DNA of 64,000 nucleotides from Arion vulgaris. Taxonomy: Eukaryota; Mollusca; Gastropoda; Stylommatophora; Arionidae. Below are positions 19,615 to 30,004 of this stretch, piece after piece. The position numbers and the translations under genes were made by a program. The notes beneath the pieces were generated by a model. That model was not told the origin of the DNA, searched no databases, and saw nothing but the letters and a program-made list of their open reading frames with translations. The DNA is taken from positions 36,112,289 to 36,176,288 of the forward strand of contig CM036768.1 of assembly GCA_020796225.1 (NCBI GenBank), in the 5' to 3' direction. Every line of letters starts with the position of its first letter. The first letter of the stretch is position 1.

Positions 19615-20005
19615 TTAACTCTTTGACTCCACAATATATTTGACCTCCTTGCACATTTATTTTTCAATGTGTACTGAATTAGCCAGGTGGCATCTGTGGC
19701 TTAGGGGATAGTGCCTCGGTCAATTAACCCTGACGTTCTGAGTTTGTATCACGCTGCGGACACTTTGGTTGCAAGTTGTTTCGCGTAAATTTTACAAAAG
19801 GATGATGGCAACACCAGTTCAGAAAGCAATGCCAAACTACTGAACGTAATAATGCCTAGAAAAATCATAAACAGCTGGGGTTGATTCGCAAAGTCCTGTA
19901 AAGGATAAGCAATTAACTTTAACTGAATTACTCAGTATACTGGTTTTGCATCATCTTAAAAATACTGTGTGCCAGTATAACAGTTCAGAAGGGTGAAAGG
20001 GTTAA
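19615..20005 (+). mobile_element. TTAA MITE (type E) split by SINE-7
   Basis: TTAACTCTTTGACTCC at 19615 and GGGTGAAAGGGTTAA to 20005. The inner half (ACTGGTTTTGCATCATCTT, GTGCCAGTATAACAG) matches the intact 140-bp copy at 30972-31111. The SINE sits at 19682-19921. Confidence 0.75.
19682..19921 (+). mobile_element. SINE-7 copy, 9-bp TSD
   Basis: Flanked by ACTGAATTA at 19673-19681 and 19922-19930. tRNA-like head TGTGGCTTAGGGGATAGTGC. The body has ACCCTGACGTTCTGAGTTTG, CACGCTGCGGACA, TTCAGAAAGCAATGCC and AACTACTGAACGTAATAATG. Copies also at 52138 (+), 22222 (-), 24490 (-) and 62025 (-). Confidence 0.9.
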
Positions 20006-20159
20006 GAAGAATGGTGGTCATGTTGTTAGAGTTCTTGATTTGCAATACCGAGGAGGAATTTGCTTTATGTCTCATACACATTTTGGGCAACACGACTGAA
20101 AATATAGGGTCCTTGTTCATTTAGTTAGCGATTGACACAGTTTAGGAAGAACGTTACTT

Positions 20160-21062
20160 TCATATACTAAAATCTAGTATTGTGAGATCTCTCTAACACT
20201 CAGCATAGTATTGTGAGATCTCTCTAACACTTCAGTTATTGTGAGATCTCCTAACACTTCATAGTTATTGTGAGATCTCTAACACTCATAGTTATTGTGA
20301 GATTTCTCTAACACTTCATAGTTATTGTGATTTCCTAACACTTCATATCATAGTATTGTGAGATCTCTCTAACACTTCATAGTTATTGTGAGATTTCTCT
20401 AACACTTCATAGTTATTGTGAGATTTCTCTAACACTTCATAGTTATTGTGAGATTTCTCTAACACTTCATATCATAGTATTGTGAGATCTCTAACACTTC
20501 ATAGTTATTGTGAGATTCTTAACCTTCATAGTTATTGTGAGATCTCTAATTCATAGTTATGTAAGAGTTCTCTCACTTCATATACATAGTATTGTGAGAT
20601 CTCTCTAACACTTCATAGCATAGTATTGTGAGATCTCCAACACTTCATGAAGTATGTGAGATCTTTCTAACACTTCATATCATAGTATTGTGAGATCTTT
20701 CTAACACTTCATAGCATAGTATTGTGAGATCTCAACACTTCATAGTATTGTGAGATCTTTCCCAACACTTCATAGCATAGTATTGTGAGATCTCTCTAAC
20801 ACTTCATATCATAGTATTGTGAGATCTCTCTAACACTTCATAGCATAGTATTGTGAGATCTCTCTAACACTTCATAGCATAGTATTGTGAGATCTCTCTA
20901 ACACTTCATAGCATAGTATTGTAGATCTCTCTAACACTTCATAGTATTGAGTTCTCTAACACTTCATAGTATAGTATTGTGAGATCTCTCTAACACTTCA
21001 TAGTATTGTGAGATCTCTCTAACACTTCATAGCATAGTATTGTGAGATCTCTACTAACACTA
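20160..21062. repeat. 30/34-bp degenerate minisatellite, about 28 copies
   Basis: Unit AGTATTGTGAGATCTCTCTA followed by ACACTTCATAG, with or without GCAT. Later units are more uniform than early ones. An isolated unit-like piece (GTGAGATCTATAACACTTCA) reappears at 21207-21228, beyond the LINE fragment at 21065-21205. Confidence 0.95.
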
Positions 21063-21064
21063 AA

Positions 21065-21205
21065 CTTTATACTTTCTGCAATCTGATGTGCCTGTCCACA
21101 TGTCAGAATTGCCAATGTTAATTTTTATACATGTGGCTGCAGAGTTGAATGTCTCCTGTTCTGAGGTACAGAAAGACAACTTGTTCTAATCTGCTCATTA
21201 TTATA
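21065..21205 (-). mobile_element. LINE C-terminal fragment flanked by minisatellite units
   Basis: The reverse complement contains GAGCAGATTAGAACAAGTTG, CAGCCACATGTAT, CAATTCTGACATGTGGACAG and GCACATCAGA, homologous to 19120-19255. Confidence 0.65.
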
Positions 21206-21230
21206 AGTGAGATCTATAACACTTCATATC

Positions 21231-21464
21231 TCTACAGTAATATTTAAAAAAAATATTATGACCACATTTTTTAAGAACTAGTTTTAATTTTCTAAGTCTT
21301 ATTCGAATTTCATTAAAAATTGATTTATTTGTTATTTTATACTTAAGCAATTAAATCAAAAATGTCTACATACCAGCTTCTTTATCATTTTTGTGTAACC
21401 TGAAGATAGAAGGGAATACAGCCTTGAATATAAAATAACTTGAAGAAGGGAATATTAGACCAAA
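21231..21464. other. AT-rich spacer
   Basis: No gene. The last part (AACTTGAAGAAGGGAATATT, 21437-21460) is one unit of the 43-bp repeat that continues after the MITE at 21787. Confidence 0.5.
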
Positions 21465-21786
21465 TTAACTCTTTCCACGCTTTAAGCCGCACACTGCGCC
21501 ACGGCAAAAGTCCGTTGCACGCTTTAAGCCCCACACTGCGCCATAGAGTTGCTTCCCTTATAAGAAGTCTTTCTAGTTTTATTTCTACTATTTTACTTAT
21601 ACTACTTTTTAACCTTGTTATTCTATTGGGTTGTTCAGTTTTCTTCAATTTAGTATATAATATAATATATATATATGTTTATTTATTGACGAGTAGTTGG
21701 GATCGTAATTAAAAACTTTTTTTTTTTACTTCCCTTGAATTAATTGCTTAAAAATTGAGGAAATAAATGAGCGTGGAAAGAGTTAA
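21465..21786 (+). mobile_element. TTAA MITE (type C), perfect 16-bp TIRs
   Basis: TTAACTCTTTCCACGC at 21465-21480 is matched exactly in inverse by GCGTGGAAAGAGTTAA at 21771-21786. 322 bp including both TTAA. An internal direct duplication near the left end holds CACGCTTTAAGCC and CACACTGCGCCA twice. It is inserted in a 43-bp tandem repeat. A diverged copy nests at 3066-3357. Confidence 0.92.
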
Positions 21787-21900
21787 GATGGAAGAGTAAC
21801 TTGAAGAAGGGAACATTAGACCAAATCAAGAAGGAAGGGTAACTTGAAGAAGGGAATAGTAGACCAAATCAAGATGGAAGAAAGACTTCGAGAGAAAAAT
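21787..21900. repeat. 43-bp tandem repeat interrupted by the MITE
   Basis: AACTTGAAGAAGGGAACATT then AGACCAAATCAAGATGGAAG is present once before (21437) and about twice after the MITE. The pre-insertion site can be read as ACCAAATCAAGATGG. Confidence 0.8.
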
Positions 21901-21914
21901 AGTACTAAACTTCT

Positions 21915-22067
21915 TCTTGCGTAACATACATATATATAAAATTCAACAGAACTCAATAACATACATATATATATATAAAATTCAACAGAACTCAATAACA
22001 TACATATATGTATAATTCAACAGAACTCAATAACATACATATATATATATAAAATTCAACAGAAAAT

Positions 22068-22113
<46 letters not shown>

Positions 22114-22215
22114 TATAAAATTCAACAGAACTCAATAACATACACATATATATATAATTCAACAGAACTCAATAACATACACATATATATATAAAATTCA
22201 ACAGAACTGAATAAC
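21915..22215. repeat. ~38-bp AT-rich minisatellite, about 7 copies
   Basis: Unit ATAACATACATATATATATA followed by AAATTCAACAGAACTCA. Variable length of the internal TA run, with a long (AT)n at about 22080-22105. Confidence 0.95.
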
Positions 22216-22221
22216 ATGAAA

Positions 22222-22340
22222 ATCGGGCATATCCTTTACAGGGTATCACCATTAACCACAATAAACAAGTCGTTGATTTTCTAGACACCACTTATATGTT
22301 CAGTAGTTTGCCATTGCTTTCTGACGCAAGGTTTATTATT
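22222..22340 (-). mobile_element. SINE-7, 3' fragment
   Basis: AAGTCGTTGATTTTCTAGAC, ACCACTTATATGTTCAG and TTTGCCATTGCTTTCTGA are the reverse complement of the SINE-7 3' half. Single copy of the segment that is tandemly amplified at 62083-62515. Confidence 0.8.
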
Positions 22341-22536
22341 ACCGTTCATAACATACACATATATAACAAAGCATCCTACCGGTGTATTATGACATTTCTG
22401 AATAAATCTGTCATAAATAAATATGATGTCTAGATATACAAGATAAAATGTTTCTTTGGTATTGTATGTCTGGTTTAGTTGTGACATGTCAGGTTATATT
22501 TGTTTGTATTTTAGAAGATTATTGTTCGCTATAAGA

Positions 22537-22600
22537 TATAGGTCTGGTTGAATGGATTAGAGCACATCTCTCATGCCATGATCAGTTATATGAGGACTAT
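22537..22600 (+). mobile_element. SINE-5 head fragment
   Basis: GGTCTGGTTGAATGGATTAG then AGCACATCTCTCATGCCATG. Tail absent. Family-10 follows at once. Confidence 0.5.
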
Positions 22601-22860
22601 CATCATAGCACTCCAGACATGTCCATAGGTGCTCCGATCTCCGCCTCAGCAAATCCAGCAGCCCAACACGCCAGTTTGATGTTGATTAATCAATCTCTTT
22701 GCATATTTAGTATGTCATTCTTTTCGGGCTGCACCAATATTGACACCCATCTCTTTCAATCTAGTCAGCGAGTGGGATTCACAGCCCTGAAACTCCTCTG
22801 TTGGAAAAGACTCAGTGAACCAGCATATTGGCTCTGTATGGAGAAAGGGTTAAGGAAATT
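22599..22860 (+). repeat. family-10 dispersed repeat
   Basis: Second copy of the repeat at 17698-17935. This one runs on to GTATGGAGAAAGGGTTAAGG. Confidence 0.7.
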
Positions 22861-22894
22861 TTACGCAGAGATACAACCTTTAAACCTAAAAACG

Positions 22895-23056
22895 CCGGCG
22901 TGTTCGTAGTGCGTTAGACGGCGGGTTACAAGCCCCCTGTGAGTGCATTTCAATTCCGCGGGCTAACAGAAAAGCCACAGGTTCTCCAGATTTATGGTGT
23001 TCGTGGCACGAAGGGTTATGATGTCCATGGCACCGAGCTGAAGAGCTGTGGATCCC
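22895..23056 (+). mobile_element. SINE-2 copy
   Basis: GCGTGTTCGTAGTGCGTTAG, TTTCAATTCCGCGGGC, AGAAAAGCCACAGGTTCTCC and CGATGT-like GATGTCCATGGCACCGAGC. Slightly diverged boxes. Confidence 0.85.
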
Positions 23057-23571
23057 CCCAAAAAAGCCAACCTAAAAACAAGCATTTTACCAAGGCATGC
23101 ATTTCAACAAATGTCTCTAACTTTTTTGGGGGTTTTATTTCAGGCTCGTACCCGACAGTGTCGCAGTGGGTGGAACCATTTATGATTGAACATGTAAAAA
23201 CTCCAAGCATCATCATTTTTTTGAGTGATAGAATTTGTTTAAAAGTATTGAGAGTTGCCTATTGACTATACGAAGACTTCCATCCTTTGCCTGCGATCAA
23301 GTGAACACTACACTGTCATCTTAGCCAAAAGTAATCCCAACAAAGAAATAAGAATTAATCCCATGTGGAAAATATGAAGTTAATCAAAGATAAAAATAAG
23401 GCAGATATTTTTAAAAACTGCATTTCATAAAAATGTATTTATAAAATTTGATTTAAACACTTTAAAACAGACATCATACAGCAAAATACCAGGAATCAAA
23501 CTTACAAGTCAACCACAGTGTAATCTTTTTTTGTTGTGGATTTGACTTTAAAATAACTATAATTACCTCCT
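23057..23571. other. no gene seen
   Basis: A possible acceptor-like TTTTATTTCAG occurs at 23135-23145, but the following frame shows no recognisable protein. Otherwise AT-rich. Confidence 0.4.
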
Positions 23572-23800
23572 GCCTTGCAGGTCGACTGGGGACAGTCAAA
23601 GTCTGACGGAGAGCAAACGAAGTAAATGCTGGCTAAAATCCGACACATCGCCGAAGGATAAGCACCAGAGCTCCAAATAGCCCTAAAGATGTGACGAAAC
23701 ACACCAATGCTAAGGCTGCATGAATCAGATTTCCACATGAATAAGAATTTATGAGGAAGTCTGGTACATCGGTCTATGCGTTGATCGCGCGAGAGAGAGA
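23572..23800 (+). repeat. family-9 dispersed repeat with (GA)n end
   Basis: CTGACGGAGAGCAAACGAAG, GACACATCGCCGAAGGATAA, GCACCAGAGCTCCAAATAG and CTAAGGCTGCATGAATCAGA, ending GATCGCGCGAGAGAGAGAGA. Copies at 36296-36510 and 59975-60215, all in the same orientation. The (GA)n end suggests a retroposed 3' tail. Confidence 0.75.
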
Positions 23801-24123
23801 GAAATAACTAGAATTATATGTTACACCATTGCAGAAAATATGTCCTGAATTCTTCCCACTTTATGTTCATTAACGAAAACATGGAAGACCCAAAACCACC
23901 TGAAGGAATTAAGTAAAACAGGAAATTAAAGAAATGAATCTCAACTGGAACACAATACAGAGGATGGACAAGGATAGAGATGCATGGCTTTGCTGTTGCT
24001 GTCACATGCTGCAAAGAGAGAGAGAGAGCCTTGTGTGTGCTTGGATATTGAAAATATTTATAATTTTCTTATCTTGCATCATAAAACAAAAAAGGAAATG
24101 GTTCTAATTATCTATCTAGATCG

Positions 24124-24368
24124 CTCGTGTGGCACCGGGGCCCACCAGGGAAATAAAGAATAGTACCACTGTGACCTACAAGTAAGAAGTAACTGATGTA
24201 GGACCTAAGGAAGCTACCCTAGTAAATAAAAAGCATCGCAGAAATCGGATGTGTACTTGTAGGCGCATGACTGGCACAATGTACAATCACTCTTGGGCTC
24301 AAATCACATACAAATCACCCAGAGTGGTTAACAAGTGGTCGATATGTAGCGTTTGAAGAAGAAGATCT
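24124..24368 (+). mobile_element. SINE-4 copy
   Basis: GCTCGTGTGGCACCGGGGCC head, AATAAAGAATAGTACCACTG, GGAAGCTACCCTAGTAAATA and AGTGGTTAACAAGTGGTCGA, then GAAGAAGAAG. Confidence 0.85.
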
Positions 24369-24489
24369 ATCTAGATTCATAAAACAAAATAATATACAGA
24401 GGACTTCAATTATAAACATACAGATCAAACTAAAATTGTGGCATGGCAATCTGGTATTGAGGATTTGTAGTATTCTAGCCTAATTATTG

Positions 24490-24650
24490 AAAAAAATGAA
24501 AATCAGGGCATACCCTTTACAGGACGCCACCATCAACCGCAGTAAACGAATCGTCGATTTTCTAGACACCACTTATATATATGTTCAGTAGTTTACCATT
24601 GCTTTCTGAACGGTGAAGTCTATTTTTAACATTCGTAAAAATCCATGGGA
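24490..24650 (-). mobile_element. SINE-7, 3' fragment
   Basis: AATCGTCGATTTTCTAGACA, GTTTACCATTGCTTTCTGAA and CGGTGAAGTC. Continues with ATCCATGGGAATGAATTTGC, a segment also present at 62540-62562. Confidence 0.75.
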
Positions 24651-24659
24651 ATGAATTTG

Positions 24660-24740
24660 CTTCCAAAATGAGAGGAGCAGGTGGCCTGAGAGGTTAGGAC
24701 ACTAGCCTTGTAGTCCTGAGGATGCTGGTTAAAGCCTATT
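24660..24740 (+). mobile_element. tRNA-like SINE head, unclassified
   Basis: CAGGTGGCCTGAGAGGTTAG and GATGCTGGTTAAAGCC are A- and B-box-like, about 45 bp apart. Confidence 0.4.
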
Positions 24741-25089
24741 AATGTACATTTTTTCAGGTTGACAAAATAAAAAAAACGCAACCTGCAAAAAGTGTAGTTA
24801 TACAGAATAAACAAATTATCTTTCTTTGCCTTTAAAATCTTTACTTTCAATTCCTTAATGTGGAACATTTGAAAAACGTTCAAAATTTTCTTTCAAGCAT
24901 TGAAATCTATAGACTTCAGAACAAGTATCGAGAATATTCAGTCTGAACTGTTTAACATAAATTCGGTTAAAATATACACCAAAAACAATTTACATAAAAA
25001 AATGTAATCACAGAATAGCAATTTACACAATGAATATTTCAATTTACACAATGAATATTTCACTGGGGGTTATTCAATCATAAATTACG
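24741..25089. other. no gene seen
   Basis: AT-rich, including a short direct repeat AATTTACACAATGAATATTT at about 25020-25060. Confidence 0.5.
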
Positions 25090-25490
25090 AATTTTCAAAT
25101 TCAGAAAGTAAGATGAATACAGTTGAAAATAGATCATTGCGAAAAATAATGAACATAAAATGGAATGAATTCAGGAGAAGTGATGAAATCAGAGAAATGT
25201 CTGGTCAAACACTAATGACAACTGTTATAAGAAAGAGAAGATGAAGATATGTTGGGCACACCTTGAGAAGAAATGATCAAAGAATATCAAAGCAGGCATT
25301 GAAGTGGGATGCAAAGGGTTCAAGAAAGAGAGGATTACCTAGGGAGACCATGAAATGAACTTTGCTGAGAGAGGCAAAGAATATCGGTCTCAGTTCCATG
25401 GAGGCGATTAAGCGAGTTCCCCAGGATAGAGCGGTATGGAGAACTTGCTTGCAGGCCTTATGTAACTATAATGGTACGAGAGGAATTATT
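25090..25490 (+). mobile_element. LINE RT tail
   Basis: RSLRKIMNIKWNEFRRSDEI, QTLMTTVIRKRR, RYVGHTLRRNDQRISKQALK, WDAKGSRKRGLP and IGLSSMEAIKRVPQDRAVWR, with stops. Full-length counterpart of the tails at 6163, 32295 and 37455. Confidence 0.88.
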
Positions 25491-25494
25491 GTTA

Positions 25495-25795
25495 TATTCA
25501 ATCATTGACCATTTCTTCTTAGAAATGAAGACATCAGGAAAAAATGTGGGTACAACATCAGTACTGAACTTCATCAGGAGACAAGGAGTTGGATGGTTTT
25601 GCCACATAGGCAGATTGCCAATAGACAGTGCGAGTCAAAGAGCAATGTTACTCCGATACATCGGGTGCAGGGGAAAAACCCCTCTACACAAGAGGTGGAC
25701 AGAAAAAAGAATAGAGATGATGAAAAATACTGTATATAAAGCGCACACAAAAGCCCATTCTAGAAGTATACTCAAACTTCATATTCATAATTAGG
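25495..25795 (+). mobile_element. LINE RT tail (second family)
   Basis: KTSGKNVGTTSVLNFIRRQG, VGWFCHIGRLPIDSASQRAM and LLRYIGCRGKTPLHKRW in one frame. The FGHIxRL-type motif is conserved but G is changed to C. Same family as 4440-4710. Confidence 0.8.
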
Positions 25796-25849
25796 TGGAT
25801 AGAACAAAGAAGGTTTGTCTATACTAATTTCAATAACCAGACTGCAAGA

Positions 25850-26030
25850 ATATCAATTCAAATGTAGTCTAACTAGACAAAAGCACTATACTGGTAGCCA
25901 AAGAAGAATAGTAAACCAATAAAGAACTGGTGTCGTTAGTTGCCACACACTGAGACACATATTAAGATTGAAGCACTTATGGACTCATTGGTTCGATGTG
26001 CAGTGATGATGATCCGACGACCAAACCAAA
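25850..26030 (+). repeat. family-11 dispersed repeat, single-unit form
   Basis: CACTATACTGGTAGCC, TTGCCACACACTGAGACACA, TTGAAGCACTTATGGACTCA and GATGTGCAGTGATGATGAT. The middle segment is single here and tandemly amplified at 54050-54325. Confidence 0.75.
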
Positions 26031-26099
26031 TTTAAATAAGACCATTAATATGAAGATACACTCATAGGAGCTGAGTAATATTTTATCCAGAGTGAAAAT

Positions 26100-26420
26100 G
26101 GGAATAAATCTGGTCAACAATGGCGGAATGCGGGAGGGCCATTCAGAGTCAGAACGGTTTGATTCTGAACACGACTTTGCTAGCGCACTCCCGCCATGTT
26201 TGGTCGGGTATTTTCCGGTTTCGTTTGCCGAGCTACTGAGTTAGTGCTTGAGCAACGCTGTGACTGTTACATGGAATGCTTTTTTGCTGTGTCAACCGTG
26301 CATTTGTTGTGTGTATTCAGAAAATGGCGGACAGCGGTTATGACGAACAAGCTCAATCTGCCGTATGCAGTTATATTGCGAGTGCAGAAAGCTGGATTTT
26401 GCCGTGATTGATGTCCCTTC
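26100..26420 (+). promoter_or_regulatory. candidate promoter/first exon, weak
   Basis: Least AT-rich non-repetitive stretch near here. It has three ATGGCGG motifs (ACAATGGCGG at about 26121, the reverse CCGCCATGTT at about 26191, AAAATGGCGGACAGC at 26321). The last, starting at 26323, opens a short frame MADSGYDEQAQSAVCSYIAS that stops at about 26407. ATGGCGG is typical of Kozak/YY1-like sites at animal first exons. No downstream exon was found, so this is a guess. Confidence 0.2.
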
Positions 26421-26654
26421 GACAAGAATTGCAATTCAAGTGATGAACAGTTTTGTGTTGCTACATTCGGACGCCATATGCATTTTATGCGGTGCAGGTT
26501 GCTTTTTGTGGCGGTAATCGGCTGTTTCATTCTGGAATTAGTTCACACAGGAAACATTTCACATGTGTTAGCATTTCGTGTGATTTTCATTGGCACAGGA
26601 ACGGAGCAATTATGGGGTGACCCGTTGCAGTGAAGTTGGAACCGTACTTATGAA

Positions 26655-26830
26655 TTATGGGAATAAAATGGGAACTGCGAAACACAAAAACTGTACTAGA
26701 GGCAAGAGAAATTTGATTAATCATTACAACCTGGCAAAGATATTGTGAAGGAGATAGAAGCACCTTTGGATCTATTCGGAGTGCAGTGAAGATGATCTTT
26801 CCTTAATCCAGTATTAAGAAGCTGTGACCG
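26655..26830 (+). repeat. family-11-like 3' end
   Basis: AAAGATATTGTGAAGGAGAT and CGGAGTGCAGTGAAGATGAT resemble the ends at 47100-47165 (GGAGATATTGCGAAGGAGAT, CGGAGTGCAATGAAGATATT). Confidence 0.45.
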
Positions 26831-27104
26831 AACACTTACACAGTAGCTTTGACAATGATAATAAATCTTCATCAAATTTATAAAATCTGGGTACCAATTT
26901 TCAGCTTAGTAGACCAGGGAATTGACTGTATGGGGAAATGAACACCATATGTTAGTGATATAATCTAACTCACTGCCACTATGCTTCTGCCGACTCTCCC
27001 CAAACAGATAAAGCACATTGGTAGTCTGGTATTATGAGATGTGTCCGGTCCAACACTGAAGGCCACACTTTAACAGAAGATTTAACATGCAACAACACAC
27101 TATA
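26831..27104. other. no gene seen
   Basis: No recognised repeat or coding signal. Confidence 0.4.
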
Positions 27105-27151
27105 TAGCTGTGTCATGACACACTAACATAACACATGATATTCACACAGTC

Positions 27152-27635
27152 TTAACCCTTAGAACCCGGGCTCCCGATATTTCGGGATTGAATGTAAGCG
27201 CACCATACCCCGAGATTCCCGATATATTGGTCTGAGCATATTTTTTCACAATTTTTCGGTATTTAAAAATAAATTGTGAACAAATGAGACGTAAAACACA
27301 ATCCATGTGTTGTACATCGTTTTACGAGATGGCGGACACTGTTGTGTGATTTTATTGTACTGGTAAGGTAATTAATTAAGTATTCAATCTTCATATACGG
27401 GAGTATTCGCAGCCGTGCTCACATATTAAATCAAATAAATTTTAAAGTTTAGTATTCTTTAAATATATAATAAGCAGGAATAACGGAGATGATGGGGTAA
27501 ATCAATAACAAATTATAGAGCACTTAAGAATGCTAAATTATCGTGTTTTAATATAATTCTGATGTGTACTGTTTTTGCCCAGGAGCTTCGGGAAGAGATT
27601 TTTAAGGTACAGGTGGCAAGGGTTCAAAGGGTTAA
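27152..27635 (+). mobile_element. piggyBac-like element remnant (type P), TTAA TSD
   Basis: TTAACCCTTAGAACCCGGGC at the left and GCAAGGGTTCAAAGGGTTAA at the right, with TTAA duplicated. The neighbouring units show the empty site AGTCTTAATCCCC. It lacks the acidic coding segment found in 10829-11522. It shares GAGATGGCGGACACTGTTG near 27329 with the reverse strand of the 10829 copy. Confidence 0.88.
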
Positions 27636-27658
27636 ACCCCTTTTATATCTGTGTCATG

Positions 27659-28045
27659 GGGTTTCCTTTATTCCTCTCCGCTCCTCATAGAGCATAAGGG
27701 CCTCAACAGTTGTTCATCACTCTATTCTGTCTCTGGCTGTTTTCTTTATGGTCTTCCAGGATAGTCGAGCACTCTTCAGTTCATCAAGAAGACTTCATCT
27801 CCAGGTTTGTTTAGGGTGTCTTATTTTTCTATTTCCTGCGGGTTCCACTCAAGTGCTTGTCTAATGACATTCGACTGTGTCTTCCGTAGGGTATGCCTGA
27901 CCCATCGCAAGTTTCTTCTCTTGACCTGGGTCATCATGGGCTCCTGTCCGATTCTTATCCATAGGTCTGTCTTTGCAACTACATCATACCATCTCAGTCT
28001 GAGAATCCGCCAAAGACATCCGTTGACGAAGGTCTGAATCTTATT
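27659..28045 (-). mobile_element. LINE RT tail, 11-bp TSD
   Basis: Flanked by TCTGTGTCATG at 27648-27658 and 28046-28056. The minus strand reads IQTFVNGCLRRILRLRWYDV, RRNLRWVRHTLRK and RQALEWNPQ. 5'-truncated. Same family as 29155-29600, 31266-31650 and 54395-54745. Confidence 0.9.
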
Positions 28046-28165
28046 TCTGTGTCATGACACACTAACACAACACATGATATTCACAGTCTTAATCCCCTTT
28101 TATATCTGTGTCATGACACACTAATATAACATGATATTCACACAGTCTTAATCCCCTTTTATAAT

Positions 28166-28413
28166 ATGTTATTTACAAATGAATGATAAACAGTCATACT
28201 ATCTCCCATTTGCTTCCATGTAAGACTGACACATCACTACCAAAATATGTACATGCAATGAGATATGTACAAGTCCAAGCAGTCAAAATTCACACAACAA
28301 TCTCTAATATTCTAAATTAAAGATATAAGAAAGATGGGCTCTTTCTGTACTTTTGTTATTGATTACTGCACTGATGTCATAGAACTCTGGGTAATCTTTC
28401 CAAAAGAAGCTGG
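28166..28413. other. no gene seen
   Basis: AT-rich spacer. Confidence 0.4.
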
Positions 28414-28664
28414 TCTTCTTCTTCTTTCGTTCGTTCTTTACGACCAATTTTAATCACTCTTTGTGATGTTTGATTTTTAGTAAGAACGTGTATACGTTGC
28501 ACATTGGTTTGGTAGGCCCCTAAACGCATAGACTTCTACAAATTTAGGACATGTGCATCCGATTTCAGCCAAACCTCCTTAGTCGCCTCTTACGACATGC
28601 GTGGCAGGTAACAGTGGTTCTATTCTTTACACCCCAATTTGGGCCCCGGCAACCATTCGGGCGA
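28414..28664 (-). mobile_element. SINE-3 copy
   Basis: CTTCTTCTTTCGTTCGTTC tail, GTATACGTTGCACATTGGTT, CATCCGATTTCAGCC, CTCTTACGACATGCGTGGC and CAACCATTCGGGCGA head. Near full length. Confidence 0.88.
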
Positions 28665-29150
28665 CAGCATTAACTGAGAGTGTAACACATCAGTGGATCC
28701 AATAAACAAAGTCCCAGAGAGTCATTAGAGAGCAGTAGTAATGACCGCAACCTCCATACTGAAAACAGTTGTCCTGTATCCTCCATTACACTATGCAACA
28801 TCCATACCTTGTACGCTAACTAGGAAACCCACAACACGATTTCTCACAACAACACCAATACCTATATACAACAATATCACCATCCCCAGCATTATCTGAT
28901 ATCAGCTGCTTAGCAGCAAGTTCAGCTTTCATATGCACTTTCGTATGAATCTGAATGCTAGAGAACAATAGAAATATAAACACATTGTCAACATTTCGTA
29001 CAATCTAACTGAGAAATATTCTCAACATATTTTAGGTGGGTAAAAACAGATGTAATCCTTTGCAGACATAATTGGCAACCAACAACTACTCCACAGGTGT
29101 AAATCAGGAGTAAAAGCACACACAGATCAAAACAAACACAAAGCTGAGAA
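28665..29150. other. no gene seen
   Basis: No recognised repeat. Short frames only. Confidence 0.4.
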
Positions 29151-29154
29151 TCTT

Positions 29155-29600
29155 TCAATCAATTGTGAAGTCGGTGCTGCTCTATGGCTCAAAAACATGG
29201 AAGACAACAAAAGAAACCGCCAGAAAACTACAGACCTTCATAAATGGATGTTTACGTAGAATAGAGGGACTGAGATGGTATGATAAGATTACGAACTGGG
29301 AACTCAGAGAAAGAACTAAGCAGATACCAGTGGAGAAGGAGCTCAGGAAGAGACGCTTGCGATGGATAGGACACACATTGAGAAGACTGACCGAAAGTAT
29401 TGCAAGATAGGCATTGTTTTGAAACCTTCAGGGAAAGAGAGGAGTAGGGGAAGGCCTAGACATACCTGGAGAAGAGAGCTGGAGGCCGATATTAAAAGGA
29501 TAGGTAAAACATGGAAAGAATTGAAAGGGATGGCAGGAGAGAGGAAGAGCTGGAAAAAGTTTGTTGAAGACTTGTGCTCCGTTAGGAGATGAAAGGTGAT
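29155..29600 (+). mobile_element. LINE RT tail
   Basis: SVLLYGSKTWKTTKETARKL, QTFINGCLRRIEGLRWYDKI, LRKRRLRWIGHTLRRL, then a frameshift near 29405 and RRELEADIKRIGKTWKELKG with a stop at about 29590. It preserves the order YGSKTW, CLRRI, RWIGHTLR, WxELxxxAxxRxxW. Confidence 0.9.
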
Positions 29601-30004
29601 GATGAATTCAGTTATCAGATACCTGAGCAATCAACTTTTTCCATTTTCAAAACATTACATTAAATAAACAAAATGTTTCAATGTGTCCACATAAATGCAT
29701 ATTCATAATTTACATTACTAAAAAAATGAGATTAAAACTGAGTATAGCGATATGATGATAGTTAAAAGATCTGACTTTCCTACATTCAATGCCGACCGTA
29801 CGTATGTGAAGTTCACCGACATACTTAACAAGCGCAGGTAATAATCTGCGCTCTGAAATGAGAACACAGAGGTCTGAACCATGTACATCCCTTAAGTTAT
29901 GACTTGCCAGTTAAAAAATTTTGAAGACGTTGGTAGCCATGAAATATATACTGGTAGACACTTCTGTTACCCTGTTCATCATAAGTGAGTTCTCCTACTG
30001 TTGA
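29601..30004 (-). other. probable 3' UTR or flank of the exon at 30005
   Basis: AT-rich, no coding signal and no repeat recognised. It lies directly downstream (minus strand) of the stop codon of the candidate host exon. I could not fix a polyadenylation site. Confidence 0.3.

Larger units (their letters stand above)
27105..28165. repeat. ~62-bp tandem repeat split by a TTAA element and a LINE
   Basis: Unit CTGTGTCATGACACACTAAC, ATAACACATGATATTCACAC, AGTCTTAATCCCCTTTTATA. Intact units at 28046-28165. A first unit at 27110-27151 is cut in its TTAA by the element at 27152-27635 and, after CCCCTTTTATATCTGTGTCATG, by the LINE at 27659-28045. Confidence 0.85.

Noticed and set aside
20160..21062. 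Possible CRISPR-like spaced repeats
   Set aside because: Repeats are contiguous and degenerate with no unique spacers, and the genome context is eukaryotic.
23057..23265. Possible exon after TTTTATTTCAG
   Set aside because: The frame is partly SINE-2 sequence and has no recognisable protein or donor partner.
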